From: Bacteroidales bacterium KA00344
GTDB lineage: Bacteria; Bacteroidota; Bacteroidia; Bacteroidales; Bacteroidaceae
DNA: 58,125 bases
Direction of reading: 5' to 3'
NCBI GenBank assembly: GCA_001552765.1
Contig: KQ959442.1
Span: 1 to 58,125 of the forward strand
Under the pieces are notes generated by a model, which worked only from the letters and a program-made list of their open reading frames with translations, was not told the DNA's origin and did no database searches. Position numbers and translations under genes: made by a program. Below are positions 43,052 to 52,195 of this stretch, piece by piece. Numbering within the stretch: the first letter of the stretch is position 1; every line of letters starts with the position of its first letter.

Positions 43052-46000
43052 ATGAATTTTAATAAATTTCTAACATCATTGTTCGGCAATAAGTCCAGCA
43101 GAGACATGAAGCTGATTCAGCCTTTGGTTGAAAAGGTAAAGGAGGCTTATCCCAGCATTGAAAAACTGAGTAACGATGAGCTGCGCGCCAAGAGTCAGGA
43201 AATCCGTAAACATGTGCAGGATGCAGCCAAACCGTATCAGGACAAGATTGAGGAACTGAAGCAACAGATCGAGGATACGCCTATCGATGAGCGCGAGCCC
43301 CTCTTTGTCGAAATAGACAAACAAGACAAAGAAATGCTTGAAGAACTTGAAAAAGTACTCGATGAGGTTATGCCGGTTGCATACAGTATTATCAAAGACA
43401 CGGCCCGACGTTTTACGGAGAATGAGGAAGTAGTTGTCACAGCAACTGACTTCGACCGCGAGCTGGCCGGAGATCCTTCCAAAGACTTTATTACGATTGA
43501 TGGCGACAAGGCTATTTATCACAACGAATGGACGGCCGGTGGTAACAAGATCAAGTGGGAGATGATCCATTACGACGTGCAGATCTTTGGTGGTATTGCA
43601 CTTCATCAGGGCAAGATTGCAGAAATGGCGACTGGTGAAGGTAAAACACTTGTTGCCACATTGCCGGTATTCCTCAACGCTCTTACAGGTAATGGCGTTC
43701 ACATGGTAACCGTGAACGACTATTTGGCCAAGCGTGACTCCGAATGGATGGGGCCGCTCTACGAGTTTCATGGACTGTCTGTAGACTGTATCGATAAGCA
43801 CCAACCCAACTCTGAGGAGCGTCGAAAGGCTTATCAGGCAGATATTACCTTTGGTACCAACAATGAGTTTGGCTTCGACTATTTGCGTGACAACATGGCA
43901 CATTCACCCAAGGATTTGGTGCAGCGTCGTCACAATTTCGCTATTGTCGACGAGGTCGATTCAGTGCTGATCGACGATGCTCGTACACCTCTTATTATAT
44001 CCGGACCGATACCAAAGGGTGATGACCAGATGTATGAGGAGTATCAACCATTGGTAGAGCGTTTGTATGAGGTGCAACGCAAGCAGGCCACCGAATTGCT
44101 CGCTGAGGCCCGTCAAAAGATTAATGAAGGCCGCAAGACTAACAATCAGGAAATGCAAGACGAAGGTTTCCTGTGTCTTTTCCGTTCCTTCAAGGCCCTG
44201 CCCAAGAACAAGGCACTCATTAAATATCTCTCTGAAGACGGCATTAAGTCGGGTCTGCAAAAGACGGAGGAGATCTATATGGAGAACAACAACCGGTTGA
44301 TGCCTAAGGCCATTAAGCCTCTCTACTTTGTTGTGGATGAGAAGCTCAATAGTGCAGACCTTACCGACAAGGGTACTGACTGGCTGGCCAAGCAGGTGGA
44401 AGACAAAGATTTGTTTGTGCTTCCGGATATCGCAGGACAGCTGTCTGCACTCGAAAACGAGACGAACCTTACTGATCAAGAGCGCCTTGACAAGAAAGAT
44501 GATATGATGAATCGCTATGCAGTGCAGAGCGAACGCGTACATACGCTCCAACAGCTGCTCAAGGCTTACACCATGTTCAATAAAGACGATGAATATGTCG
44601 TGATGAATGGTGAGGTGAAGATTGTAGACGAGCAGACCGGACGTATTATGGAGGGACGTCGTTGGAGTGACGGCTTACACCAGGCTGTAGAGGCTAAGGA
44701 ACATGTGCGGGTAGAGGCTGCCACACAGACCTACGCTACCATAACGTTGCAGAATTATTTCCGTATGTACCACAAACTTGCCGGTATGACGGGTACGGCC
44801 AGCACCGAGGCTGGTGAATTTTGGGATATCTACAAGCTTGACGTAGTCGAGATTCCAACCAACAAACCTATTCTTCGCCACGACCTTGACGACCGTGTTT
44901 ATAAAACCAATCGTGAAAAATATCGTGCAGTAATCGAGGAAATTGATGAAATGCGCAAGCAGGGGCGTCCAAGTTTGGTGGGTACTACTTCGGTGGAGAT
45001 TTCGGAACTTCTCTCCAAGATGCTCTCCATGCGTAAGATTAACCACCAGGTGCTCAACGCCAAGTTGCACCAGAAGGAGGCTCAGATTGTAGCCGGAGCC
45101 GGACAGTCTACTAATGGTTTGGGTGCGGTGACCATTGCAACCAATATGGCCGGTCGTGGTACCGACATCAAGCTCAGTCCTGAGGTGAAAGAGGCTGGAG
45201 GACTGGCTATCATTGGTACAACGCGCCATGAGAGTCGCCGCGTAGACCGACAGTTGCGTGGACGTGCCGGACGTCAGGGTGACCCGGGCTCGTCGGTGTT
45301 CTATGTATCGCTCGAAGACGACTTGATGCGTAAATTTGGTAGCGAGCGCATTGCGAAAGTGATGGACCGCTTGGGCTTCGAAGATGGTGAGCGCATCGAG
45401 AGTTCCATGATTTCCAAGAGCATTGAACGTGCACAGAAAAAAGTAGAAGAAAACAACTTCGGTATCCGTAAACATTTGTTGGAGTACGATGATGTGATGA
45501 ACAAGCAGCGTACAGTCATCTATGAGAAGCGTCGCCACGCATTGATGGGTGAGCGTATCGGTATGGATATTGCCAATGTGATTTGGGACCGAGTGGTGAA
45601 TATTGTCGAATCGCCCGACTATCAGAGTGTCAAAGACGGTTTCTTTGAAATATTGTCGATGGAGGTTCCATTCAATCAGGACGAGTTTGAGAATGGCAGC
45701 AAGCCGGAGTTGGAAGAGCGCGCTTTCCAAAGTGCTATGGCTGCTTTCAAACGCAAGACCGACCGTATTCAGAGTGACGCTTTCCCGGTCATCAAAGAGG
45801 TGTATGAAAATCAGGGCGATGTTTATCAGTTCATCATCGTTCCGATCACCAACGGTCGTCAGGTAGCACAGCTTCGCATCAACCTGAAAGAGGCTTACGA
45901 AACTGAGGGTAAGAACATCGTCAAAGAGTTCGAGAAGTTTGTGATGCTCAACATTATTGATGACTGCTGGAAAGAAAACCTCCGTCAGCTCGATGAGTTG

Positions 46001-46393
46001 CGCCACAGTGTTCAGAATGCTTCCTACGAGCAGAAAGATCCCTTGCTGATTTTCAAGCTTGAAAGTGCCAAGCTGTGGGACAGCATGATTGACGATATGA
46101 ACAATCGCATTGTGAGTTTCCTGATGCGTGGTCAGATTCCGGTACAGGTTCAAAACCAACCTTTACAGGAAGCGGCAGCCGAGGAGCGACCGGCTCAGCG
46201 TTACAACGAGCAGAAAGCAGACTTCGACGAGATGCAGCAAGCTCAACACGCAGCTGCAAGCCACGATACGCGTGAGACGGCTCAGCGTCGCCACGAACCT
46301 ATCGTGCGCGATAAGATGCCGCGTCCCAACGATCCATGTCCATGCGGTAGTGGCAAAAAGTTCAAGAACTGTCATGGCAGGGGACTTCGATAG
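43052..46393 (+). CDS. secA: SecA, preprotein translocase ATPase
   Basis: Drives export of proteins through SecYEG. At 1113 residues it is longer than the E. coli form, as usual in Bacteroidota, with extra segments near 60-100 and 350-450. Visible motifs: ATGEGKT Walker A (193-199), [24 protein letters not shown], the arginine-rich [13 protein letters not shown] helicase motif, and a C-terminal zinc motif [14 protein letters not shown] (1096-1109). It ends at a shared terminator with the opposing YkvA-type gene. Confidence 0.97.
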   Translation: MNFNKFLTSLFGNKSSRDMKLIQPLVEKVKEAYPSIEKLSNDELRAKSQEIRKHVQDAAKPYQDKIEELKQQIEDTPIDEREPLFVEIDKQDKEMLEELEKVLDEVMPVAYSIIKDTARRFTENEEVVVTATDFDRELAGDPSKDFITIDGDKAIYHNEWTAGGNKIKWEMIHYDVQIFGGIALHQGKIAEMATGEGKTLVATLPVFLNALTGNGVHMVTVNDYLAKRDSEWMGPLYEFHGLSVDCIDKHQPNSEERRKAYQADITFGTNNEFGFDYLRDNMAHSPKDLVQRRHNFAIVDEVDSVLIDDARTPLIISGPIPKGDDQMYEEYQPLVERLYEVQRKQATELLAEARQKINEGRKTNNQEMQDEGFLCLFRSFKALPKNKALIKYLSEDGIKSGLQKTEEIYMENNNRLMPKAIKPLYFVVDEKLNSADLTDKGTDWLAKQVEDKDLFVLPDIAGQLSALENETNLTDQERLDKKDDMMNRYAVQSERVHTLQQLLKAYTMFNKDDEYVVMNGEVKIVDEQTGRIMEGRRWSDGLHQAVEAKEHVRVEAATQTYATITLQNYFRMYHKLAGMTGTASTEAGEFWDIYKLDVVEIPTNKPILRHDLDDRVYKTNREKYRAVIEEIDEMRKQGRPSLVGTTSVEISELLSKMLSMRKINHQVLNAKLHQKEAQIVAGAGQSTNGLGAVTIATNMAGRGTDIKLSPEVKEAGGLAIIGTTRHESRRVDRQLRGRAGRQGDPGSSVFYVSLEDDLMRKFGSERIAKVMDRLGFEDGERIESSMISKSIERAQKKVEENNFGIRKHLLEYDDVMNKQRTVIYEKRRHALMGERIGMDIANVIWDRVVNIVESPDYQSVKDGFFEILSMEVPFNQDEFENGSKPELEERAFQSAMAAFKRKTDRIQSDAFPVIKEVYENQGDVYQFIIVPITNGRQVAQLRINLKEAYETEGKNIVKEFEKFVMLNIIDDCWKENLRQLDELRHSVQNASYEQKDPLLIFKLESAKLWDSMIDDMNNRIVSFLMRGQIPVQVQNQPLQEAAAEERPAQRYNEQKADFDEMQQAQHAAASHDTRETAQRRHEPIVRDKMPRPNDPCPCGSGKKFKNCHGRGLR

Positions 46394-46410
46394 GATTTCC
46401 TCATAACTAT

Positions 46411-46448
46411 AAAATAAACGCGGCGGTCAGTGACCGCCGCGTTTATTT
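46411..46448. terminator. Bidirectional terminator between secA and the YkvA-type gene
   Basis: A strong GC-rich hairpin: AAATAAACGCGGCGGTCA facing TGACCGCCGCGTTTATTT with almost no loop. T-rich runs flank both sides, so it can end secA on the plus strand and the DUF1232 gene on the minus strand. Confidence 0.85.
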
Positions 46449-46533
46449 ATATATCGTAAACATCCGGTATTAGCCGTTTACACTTTATCTTATCATGGCT
46501 TCAAAAACTGATCGAAATAAATAGGATTACGGA

Positions 46534-46941
46534 TTATACATCCTGCGACTTGTCAAACAAATTGTCCGCTTCCAATATTTCGTCTTCGTCAAACCATTTG
46601 TTGAGTTTGGCATGAGCCTTAGCTTTCACTTCTTCGGACACCTCTCCCCAAACCTTATGCAACACATAGATCAGTACAGCCAAGTCGTCGCTCAGCCCTG
46701 CGATGGGAATGGCATCGGGTACCACATCGAGTGGATTGATGAGATAACCCAAAGCTCCGATGATGATAGCTTTATCTTTTACAGACACCTTGTCGCTCTC
46801 CAAAGTGTAGAATAATATAAGGGCTGCGTAAACGAATTTAGCCCCTGCCCGTTTGGCAATTCGTGAAATCTTCTCAACAAATCCATTAGCCGTAAATTTG
46901 TTTTTATATTTCATGAAATCCGGTAGATCTAATTTAGCCAT
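46534..46941 (-). CDS. YkvA-type DUF1232 protein
   Basis: A 135-residue membrane-associated protein with the DUF1232 core (LGYLINPLDVVPDAIPIAG, SDDLAVLIYVLHKVW). Function is not established for the family. It starts 22 bases after the unknown two-span gene on the same strand and both lie just downstream of the RNase P RNA gene. The C-terminus is acidic. Confidence 0.88.
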   Translation of the reverse strand: MAKLDLPDFMKYKNKFTANGFVEKISRIAKRAGAKFVYAALILFYTLESDKVSVKDKAIIIGALGYLINPLDVVPDAIPIAGLSDDLAVLIYVLHKVWGEVSEEVKAKAHAKLNKWFDEDEILEADNLFDKSQDV

Positions 46942-46963
46942 AGTAATTTATAGGTTTGTCAGA

Positions 46964-47398
46964 TTATTGGTGTTGTTCAAAACTCAAAACAGCATTGATA
47001 TATGCCACTACATCCGGATGCTCCGCTTTCTGACGTTTGATGTTCTTGCTTTTGAGAAACATTCTGATACCTTTGACAGCAAGTGCAATTGCAACTCCAA
47101 TCGCCACACCTGCCAGCAACGACGTGGTTGGGCTGTCCCAAGGCAGACTTTTCTGCGGAAAAGCGCTGAGCACGATGATGGGTATGAGCGCGATAATGCC
47201 ATAGGTTGTCTGTTGCGATCGTTGCGACCCTTCACTGTCAAGTATGGCTTGATAGTCGAATAGAAATTCGTCCAATTCTTCGCGAGTAACGTTGAAGTCC
47301 TCCATGCACGGGAAGCCTTGCTCATCTTGATGGTGTTCGATGGCCAGGTTTACCCGGTGTTCGAAATCATCTAATATAGTGGGTTGTAAGTCTCTCAT
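46964..47398 (-). CDS. Unknown protein with two membrane spans
   Basis: A 144-residue protein: soluble acidic N-terminal half (about 1-60, DDFEHRVNLAIEHHQDEQG), then two membrane spans (YGIIALIPIIVLSAF and SLLAGVAIGVAIALAV) and a basic C-terminal tail. No family recognised. ATG 47398 starts 58 bases downstream of the RNase P RNA 3' end, so it could be read through from rnpB transcription. Confidence 0.65.
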   Translation of the reverse strand: MRDLQPTILDDFEHRVNLAIEHHQDEQGFPCMEDFNVTREELDEFLFDYQAILDSEGSQRSQQTTYGIIALIPIIVLSAFPQKSLPWDSPTTSLLAGVAIGVAIALAVKGIRMFLKSKNIKRQKAEHPDVVAYINAVLSFEQHQ

Positions 47399-47456
47399 AC
47401 GTTATTAATAACCCTAAAATGGCTTATTTATTATAAGCTTTTCGTATAAAAAAGTA

Positions 47457-47834
47457 AGACAGTGCCCTGATAAGCCGGGTTCTGTATCCTCTCTATGAGA
47501 GGAGCTCCATCATTTATCTAATCAGCAAGTCACCCTGCAGCTTAAGCGTTCTACCCTCCATCGTTGCCAAAGCATTGGGCGGGCAGCCCTTATAACGACG
47601 GTATACATGAACTTGCAGCCCCCAGACGGCACGGCATGGCGGTCACCCGTCATCCGGTGGTCTCTTACACCACCTTCTCACCCTTACCGCTCACGAGGAG
47701 CGGCGGTTGTTTTCTTCTGCCTTTACCTACTGTCACCAATAGCTTCCACTTTCAGAAGTGGGGTGCCCTATGCTGCCCGGACTTTCCTCTCGCATCTCCT
47801 TGAATGCCAGCGATAGAGCCGGGGCACTGTCCTA
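47457..47834 (-). ncRNA. rnpB: RNase P RNA
   Basis: Catalytic RNA of RNase P, about 378 bases, on the minus strand. The 5' consensus GAGGAAAGTCCGGGC is at 47789-47775 and the 3' consensus ACAGAACCCGGCTTA at 47484-47470. The two ends pair as helix P1 (AGGACAGTGCCC with GGGCACTGTCTT). A -7 motif lies 8 bases upstream of the 5' end. The short protein frames on the plus strand across this gene are spurious. Confidence 0.93.
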
Positions 47835-47841
47835 CTGTGTG

Positions 47842-47849
47842 CAAAAATA
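47842..47849 (-). promoter_or_regulatory. -7 motif for rnpB
   Basis: TATTTTTG on the minus strand, seven to eight bases before the RNase P RNA 5' end, at the distance expected of the transcription start. Confidence 0.6.
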
Positions 47850-48013
47850 AGCATTTTATCTGAAACGACTGTCTACATTATTATATTTTGTTTGATTTTA
47901 AACGAATGTAAAATAAATCTCCTTTCTGCTTAAGAGCCGTTAAGTGTTAAAATCTAATTGTTAAAATCGAATAAAAAGATAAGACAAAATGGCACAATAA
48001 CATAAATTGCGCC

Positions 48014-48021
48014 TATATTTG
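48014..48021 (+). promoter_or_regulatory. -7 motif for htrA
   Basis: TATATTTG, 108 bases before ATG 48130. The leader would be about 100 bases. The 47850-48129 gap holds no gene. Confidence 0.45.
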
Positions 48022-48129
48022 CATTTGAATTTCATGACAAACATAGAAGTCTGTCAAAGTATCATTTAGATACTTATCATGAAATAAAAATGACAATCTT
48101 TTAAAATAACAATTAAATATATAAGATTT

Positions 48130-49593
48130 ATGAAAAAATATTCCAGCTACCTGCTTGCAGGCATTTGCATTGTTGCGCTGGCATTTTCTGCCGGCTCTTT
48201 CATCAAGGTCAATGCAACGACTAATGAAGTTGCGCAGAATGGCAGACCGGTTGACTTAACTTATGCAGCAGACAAGGCACTGCCTGCCGTAGTTCATATC
48301 AAGTTTGTACAAAATTCTAAAACGCAGACCGTAGAGATGCAGAGCGATCCGTTTTCTGACTTCTTCTCCGACCCATTCGGATTTTTCGGAAATCCGAATG
48401 GTGGCAGGCAGAAACGTCAGGTGCGTACGCCCAAGCGCGAGGCAACCGGTTCCGGAGTGATCATCAGTTCTGATGGATACATTGTTACCAACAACCATGT
48501 GGTGAATGGTGCCGATGAACTCACGGTGACACTTGAGGACAATCGCGAATTCAACGCTCGCATTATCGGTACCGACGCAACCACCGACCTTGCGCTCATT
48601 AAGGTAGACGGACGCAACCTTCCAACCCTTCCCATTGGCGATTCAGACAAGATAAGGGTAGGCGAGTGGGTTATTGCAGTGGGAAACCCGTTTGGTCTCA
48701 ACAACACGGTAACAGCTGGTATCATCAGCGCCAAGGCGCGCACACTGGGGCAGAATGGTGTGGAGAGCTTTATCCAGACAGATGCCGCCATCAATCGTGG
48801 TAACTCCGGAGGAGCCTTGGTCAATACTAAGGGTGAACTCATTGGTATCAACGCCATGCTCTATTCCGAGACCGGTTCCTATGCAGGCTACGGCTTCGCC
48901 ATTCCCACTACTATTATGAATAAGGTGGTAGACGACCTCAAGAAATATGGAACGGTGCAGCGCGCCTATTTGGGAGTAAGGGGCAATGATGTCCTCAAAT
49001 ATCTCGACAACCTGAAGAGTCAGGACAAGGAGTTGCCTGATTTGGGTACGAACGAGGGTGTGTATGTTGCTGAAGTAGAAGACAACAGTGCAGCTGCTGA
49101 GGCAGGAATAAAAGAAGGCGATGTTGTTACAGGTATCGACGGCAAGAGGATTACCAAGATGGCCGAGTTGCAGGAAATCATCAATGGCAAGCATCCCGGT
49201 GACAAGGTTACTATCACTTGGTTACACAACAAGAAGAAAATGTCTAAAACTGTAACCATGAAGAATCAACAGGGCAACACCAAGATTGTAAAGACTGCCG
49301 ATTTGGATGTGCTCGGAGCTAAGGTAATCCCGGTAGACGACAACCTGAAAAAACAGCTTGGTATCAGCTATGGTCTTCAGGTGAAAGATGTTAAGAGCGG
49401 TGCGTTCAAGGAAGGTGGCATCAGTAATGGTTTCATTATTCTCAACGCCAACGACCAGCCCATGAAGTCAATCTCCGACTTGCAGGATGCTGTTAAGGCC
49501 GCTTCTACAAGCAAGAATCCCGTACTATTTATCACGGGTGTATGGCCTTCCGGAAAGACTGACTATAAGGCCATTAAGGTAAGCAACGATTAA
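48130..49593 (+). CDS. htrA: HtrA/DegP periplasmic serine protease
   Basis: A Do-like serine protease and chaperone of the envelope (487 residues). It has a signal segment (YLLAGICIVALAFSAGSF), the trypsin-fold domain with His123 (NNHVV), Asp153 (TTDLALIK) and Ser226 (GNSGGAL), and two PDZ domains (about 280-370 and 400-485). The PDZ carboxylate loop reads YLGVRG. A Phe/Asp/Gly-rich loop lies near 72-92, as in many Bacteroidota homologues. A terminator follows. Confidence 0.95.
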   Translation: MKKYSSYLLAGICIVALAFSAGSFIKVNATTNEVAQNGRPVDLTYAADKALPAVVHIKFVQNSKTQTVEMQSDPFSDFFSDPFGFFGNPNGGRQKRQVRTPKREATGSGVIISSDGYIVTNNHVVNGADELTVTLEDNREFNARIIGTDATTDLALIKVDGRNLPTLPIGDSDKIRVGEWVIAVGNPFGLNNTVTAGIISAKARTLGQNGVESFIQTDAAINRGNSGGALVNTKGELIGINAMLYSETGSYAGYGFAIPTTIMNKVVDDLKKYGTVQRAYLGVRGNDVLKYLDNLKSQDKELPDLGTNEGVYVAEVEDNSAAAEAGIKEGDVVTGIDGKRITKMAELQEIINGKHPGDKVTITWLHNKKKMSKTVTMKNQQGNTKIVKTADLDVLGAKVIPVDDNLKKQLGISYGLQVKDVKSGAFKEGGISNGFIILNANDQPMKSISDLQDAVKAASTSKNPVLFITGVWPSGKTDYKAIKVSND

Positions 49594-49678
49594 TACAGAA
49601 CAAACTTGTTCGGTTTGAAACGACAATTGCTAATGCTTTGCATCATGTTGTCGTAAACCAATGACCAAAATACTCTAA

Positions 49679-49726
49679 AGCCGTCTCAGCGATGTTTCTA
49701 TATACGCTGAGACGGCTCATTTTTTC
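49679..49726 (+). terminator. Terminator after htrA
   Basis: A perfect 13-base stem, AGCCGTCTCAGCG (49679-49691) and CGCTGAGACGGCT (49705-49717), then CATTTTTTC. It lies 86 bases past the stop codon. Confidence 0.85.
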
Positions 49727-49757
49727 TATTGTTGTATGCTAAAGCAGATGATATACG

Positions 49758-50142
49758 TTTTTTCTTTACAAAAAGCCCTGTAGAATTCGCGTTTTCAAAA
49801 ATGCATGTGCTTTCGTTCAAAATACGGGAATTCTGCGCAAATTCGTAGCAGTCTGTTAATCAGTGCGTTTTGATAAATTCCCTTTTTGCTTCCTGTTTCC
49901 ACACTCGCGATTAGATATCGAATGGCAGTGCGAAAAGGCCTCAACCACAGTGTGAATGAGCCTTAGTCGTGAGGCGATTAAGGCCTAACCATGCTGCGAT
50001 AAAGGTCTTGTCATAAAATGGCAGGATAGAAATCATACAAGCGAGACTGTTTTCAGGTAGCATGCATAGAATTCGAAGCCCAAAACATAGCCCTTTTTGC
50101 GCTGGATGCAGAAAAAATAATCATCGAAAAATGGTAATTCTA
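49758..50142 (+). repeat. Dispersed intergenic repeat, copy E
   Basis: Same orientation as A and C. It opens TTTTTTCTTTACAAAAAGCC and has TTTCGTTCAAAATACGGG. The bridge is CGCGATTAGATATCGAATGG, the tandem units lie at about 49925-50020 (GCGATTAAGGCCTAACCATG and relatives), and the end block AAAACATAGCCCTTTTTGCG is at 50082-50138. The following 50143-50423 is AT-rich with no gene or clear structure beyond a small GCAAAA/TTTTGC hairpin near 50183. Confidence 0.8.
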
Positions 50143-50423
50143 TTTTACATATAGAAGACTGTCAACGAGGGGCAAAAAGTTTTGCAATTTATAAATACAA
50201 AATGTCTGTGTTATGCTATCCTATCCCTCAGATAACTACTCAGCAATAATATTTTTCTTTAGGCTATAGTTGAGGAATAGAAATTATAAGTGCAAAATGT
50301 TAATGATTTAAAGATGTTTAACACTCTCGTTTTTTCTTCTATAGTCTTATTTTTTTACATCCATTTTTTTAAAAAAAAAGAAATTTTCTTTATCCCACTG
50401 GTTTATATATCGCGATTATTATG

Positions 50424-50431
50424 TAATTTTG
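50424..50431 (+). promoter_or_regulatory. -7 motif for the PurF-like gene
   Basis: TAATTTTG, 33 bases before ATG 50465. A TTTA at 50402-50405 could be a weak -33 box. Confidence 0.5.
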
Positions 50432-50464
50432 CCACCTGAAAATTAACATTAAAACATCTACGTT

Positions 50465-51895
50465 ATGGGCGGCATCTTCGGAACAATTTCTCAAAAGGAT
50501 TGTGTGAACGATTTATTTTATGGTACAGATTATAACTCTCACCTAGGTACCAAGCGTGCCGGTATGGTAACGTTCGACAAGGAACGAGGCTTCACCCGGT
50601 CTATCCACAGTTTAGAAAGAAGTTATTTTCGCACGAAATTTGAGGACGAACTCAGCAGCTTTTGCGGCAAGCAAGGGCTGGGTGTCATCAGCGACACCGA
50701 CCCACAACCTATTATCGTGAACTCCCACTTGGGACGATATGCGGTGGTGACGGTTGCCAAAATCAATAACCTTACAGATATTGCCGATGAGTTGCTGCAA
50801 CAGCGTATGCACCTCAGTGAGTTGTCGGCCAATACATTGAATCAAACCGAATTGGTGGCATTACTCATCAATATGGGTAACTCGTTCGTGGAAGGAATCA
50901 ACCACGTCTTCAGACGCATTGAAGGGTCATGCAGTATGTTGGTACTCACAGAAGATGGCATCATAGCTGCACGCGACTTTCTGGGTCGCACCCCGCTGGT
51001 TATCGGCCGCAAGGAGGGTGCCTACGCCGTTTCGAGCGAGTCGTCGAGTTTCCCCAATCTGGAATATGATACCGTGCGCGATGTGGGGGCGGGAGAAATT
51101 GTCCAAATCCAAGCCGACGGCATCAATGTGCTGCAAAAGCCCTTCAAACGCCGACAGATATGCTCGTTCCTGTGGGTGTATTATGGATTTCCCACAAGCA
51201 CCTACGAAGGTATCAACGTGGAAGAAACACGCGAGCGAAACGGGAAGATGATGGGACAGGAAGACGACACACCGGCCGACTTTGTGTGTGGCATTCCTGA
51301 TTCAGGTGTTGGAATGGCTGTAGGATATGCTCAGGGACACGGCATTCCTTATCGTAGGGCCGTGTTGAAATATACGCCGACGTGGCCTCGCAGCTTTACC
51401 CCCAGCAATCAGGCGCACCGCAATCTTGTGGCCAAGATGAAACTCATACCTAACAAGGCTTTTCTGAAAGGACAGCGTGTGGTATTCTGCGACGACTCCA
51501 TTGTGCGCGGGACACAGTTGCGCGACAATGTCCGCACGTTTTTCGATGCAGGAGCCAAGGAGGTACACGTGCGCATTTCTTGTCCACCACTTGTCTACGG
51601 ATGTCCTTACATCGGATTCACCTCGCAGAAGAGCGACATGGAACTGATTACGAGACGCATCATTAAGAAGTTTGAAGGCGATGCGGGAAAGAACCTGAAT
51701 AAGTATGCCACCACCGACTCGCCCGAATATCAGCGCATGGTGGATGAGATTACACGCGAATTGGGACTGACTACATTGCGTTTTGCAAAGTTGGAAACGC
51801 TCGTGAGAAGCATCGGACTGCCCAAATGCGACCTTTGCACCCACTGTTTCGACGGCAGCAGCTACTGCCACGAACACGATAACGACAAAGCGTAA
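50465..51895 (+). CDS. PurF-like protein without the N-terminal catalytic cysteine
   Basis: A 476-residue homologue of glutamine amidophosphoribosyltransferase, the first enzyme of purine synthesis. The N-terminal Ntn domain starts MGGIFGTIS, so the catalytic Cys at position 2 is Gly. The usual oxyanion HNGN is VAKINN (97-102). The glutaminase site therefore looks dead. The PRPP loop VVFCDDSIVRGTQ (339-351) is intact. Four cysteines at the Bacillus-type iron-sulfur positions are kept: Cys233, Cys380, Cys455 and Cys458, the last two followed by Cys461. ATG 50465 is the only start. Ammonia-dependent or non-purine activity is possible (inference). No other purine gene adjoins it. Confidence 0.85.
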   Translation: MGGIFGTISQKDCVNDLFYGTDYNSHLGTKRAGMVTFDKERGFTRSIHSLERSYFRTKFEDELSSFCGKQGLGVISDTDPQPIIVNSHLGRYAVVTVAKINNLTDIADELLQQRMHLSELSANTLNQTELVALLINMGNSFVEGINHVFRRIEGSCSMLVLTEDGIIAARDFLGRTPLVIGRKEGAYAVSSESSSFPNLEYDTVRDVGAGEIVQIQADGINVLQKPFKRRQICSFLWVYYGFPTSTYEGINVEETRERNGKMMGQEDDTPADFVCGIPDSGVGMAVGYAQGHGIPYRRAVLKYTPTWPRSFTPSNQAHRNLVAKMKLIPNKAFLKGQRVVFCDDSIVRGTQLRDNVRTFFDAGAKEVHVRISCPPLVYGCPYIGFTSQKSDMELITRRIIKKFEGDAGKNLNKYATTDSPEYQRMVDEITRELGLTTLRFAKLETLVRSIGLPKCDLCTHCFDGSSYCHEHDNDKA

Positions 51896-51931
51896 GACGA
51901 ATAAGCGGAAATCGTAGTGGGGTGAAACAGT

Positions 51932-51972
51932 GATGGAGAGCGGATTATTACAGTCCGTTCTCCATCTTTTTG
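51932..51972. terminator. Terminator after the PurF-like gene
   Basis: GATGGAGAGCGGA (51932-51944) pairs with TCCGTTCTCCATC (51954-51966) with one G-U pair, then TTTTTG. It lies in the convergent gap with the phospholipase D gene and may serve that side too. The rest of 51896-52195 has nothing I can name. Confidence 0.75.
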
Positions 51973-52195
51973 TTACTGTTCTTCTTCTAAAGAAAGCTCT
52001 TGGGTATGTCTCATTCATGATACCGGCTTGGTAGACTGGCACGATTCCAAACACGGACTTTCATACGACATAACACTACAAAAGAAATAGACAGCGCCCT
52101 GCAGTCTGCTTTCAAAGCCCTTATCTGTAGTACGAAAACATTGCGAATATCAGATTAACGGATGATACACACACGGCAAATGTGAGTCTAAAGCG

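Noticed and set aside
44675..46159. 494-codon frame antisense to secA
   Set aside because: It results from the codon pattern of secA, and the sense frame carries all SecA motifs.
47564..47816. Two plus-strand frames of 79 and 69 codons
   Set aside because: They lie wholly over the minus-strand RNase P RNA and their sequence is explained by its conserved helices.
47990..48010. Sigma-54-like TGGCAC and TTGC upstream of htrA
   Set aside because: The spacing is 11 bases rather than five, so it does not fit a -24/-12 promoter.
48345..48405. Phe/Asp-rich insertion in HtrA as novelty
   Set aside because: A variable loop of this kind is common among Bacteroidota HtrA proteins.
50143..50423. Purine riboswitch upstream of the PurF-like gene
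   Set aside because: No conserved riboswitch core or stem arrangement was found, and the -7 motif leaves only a short leader.
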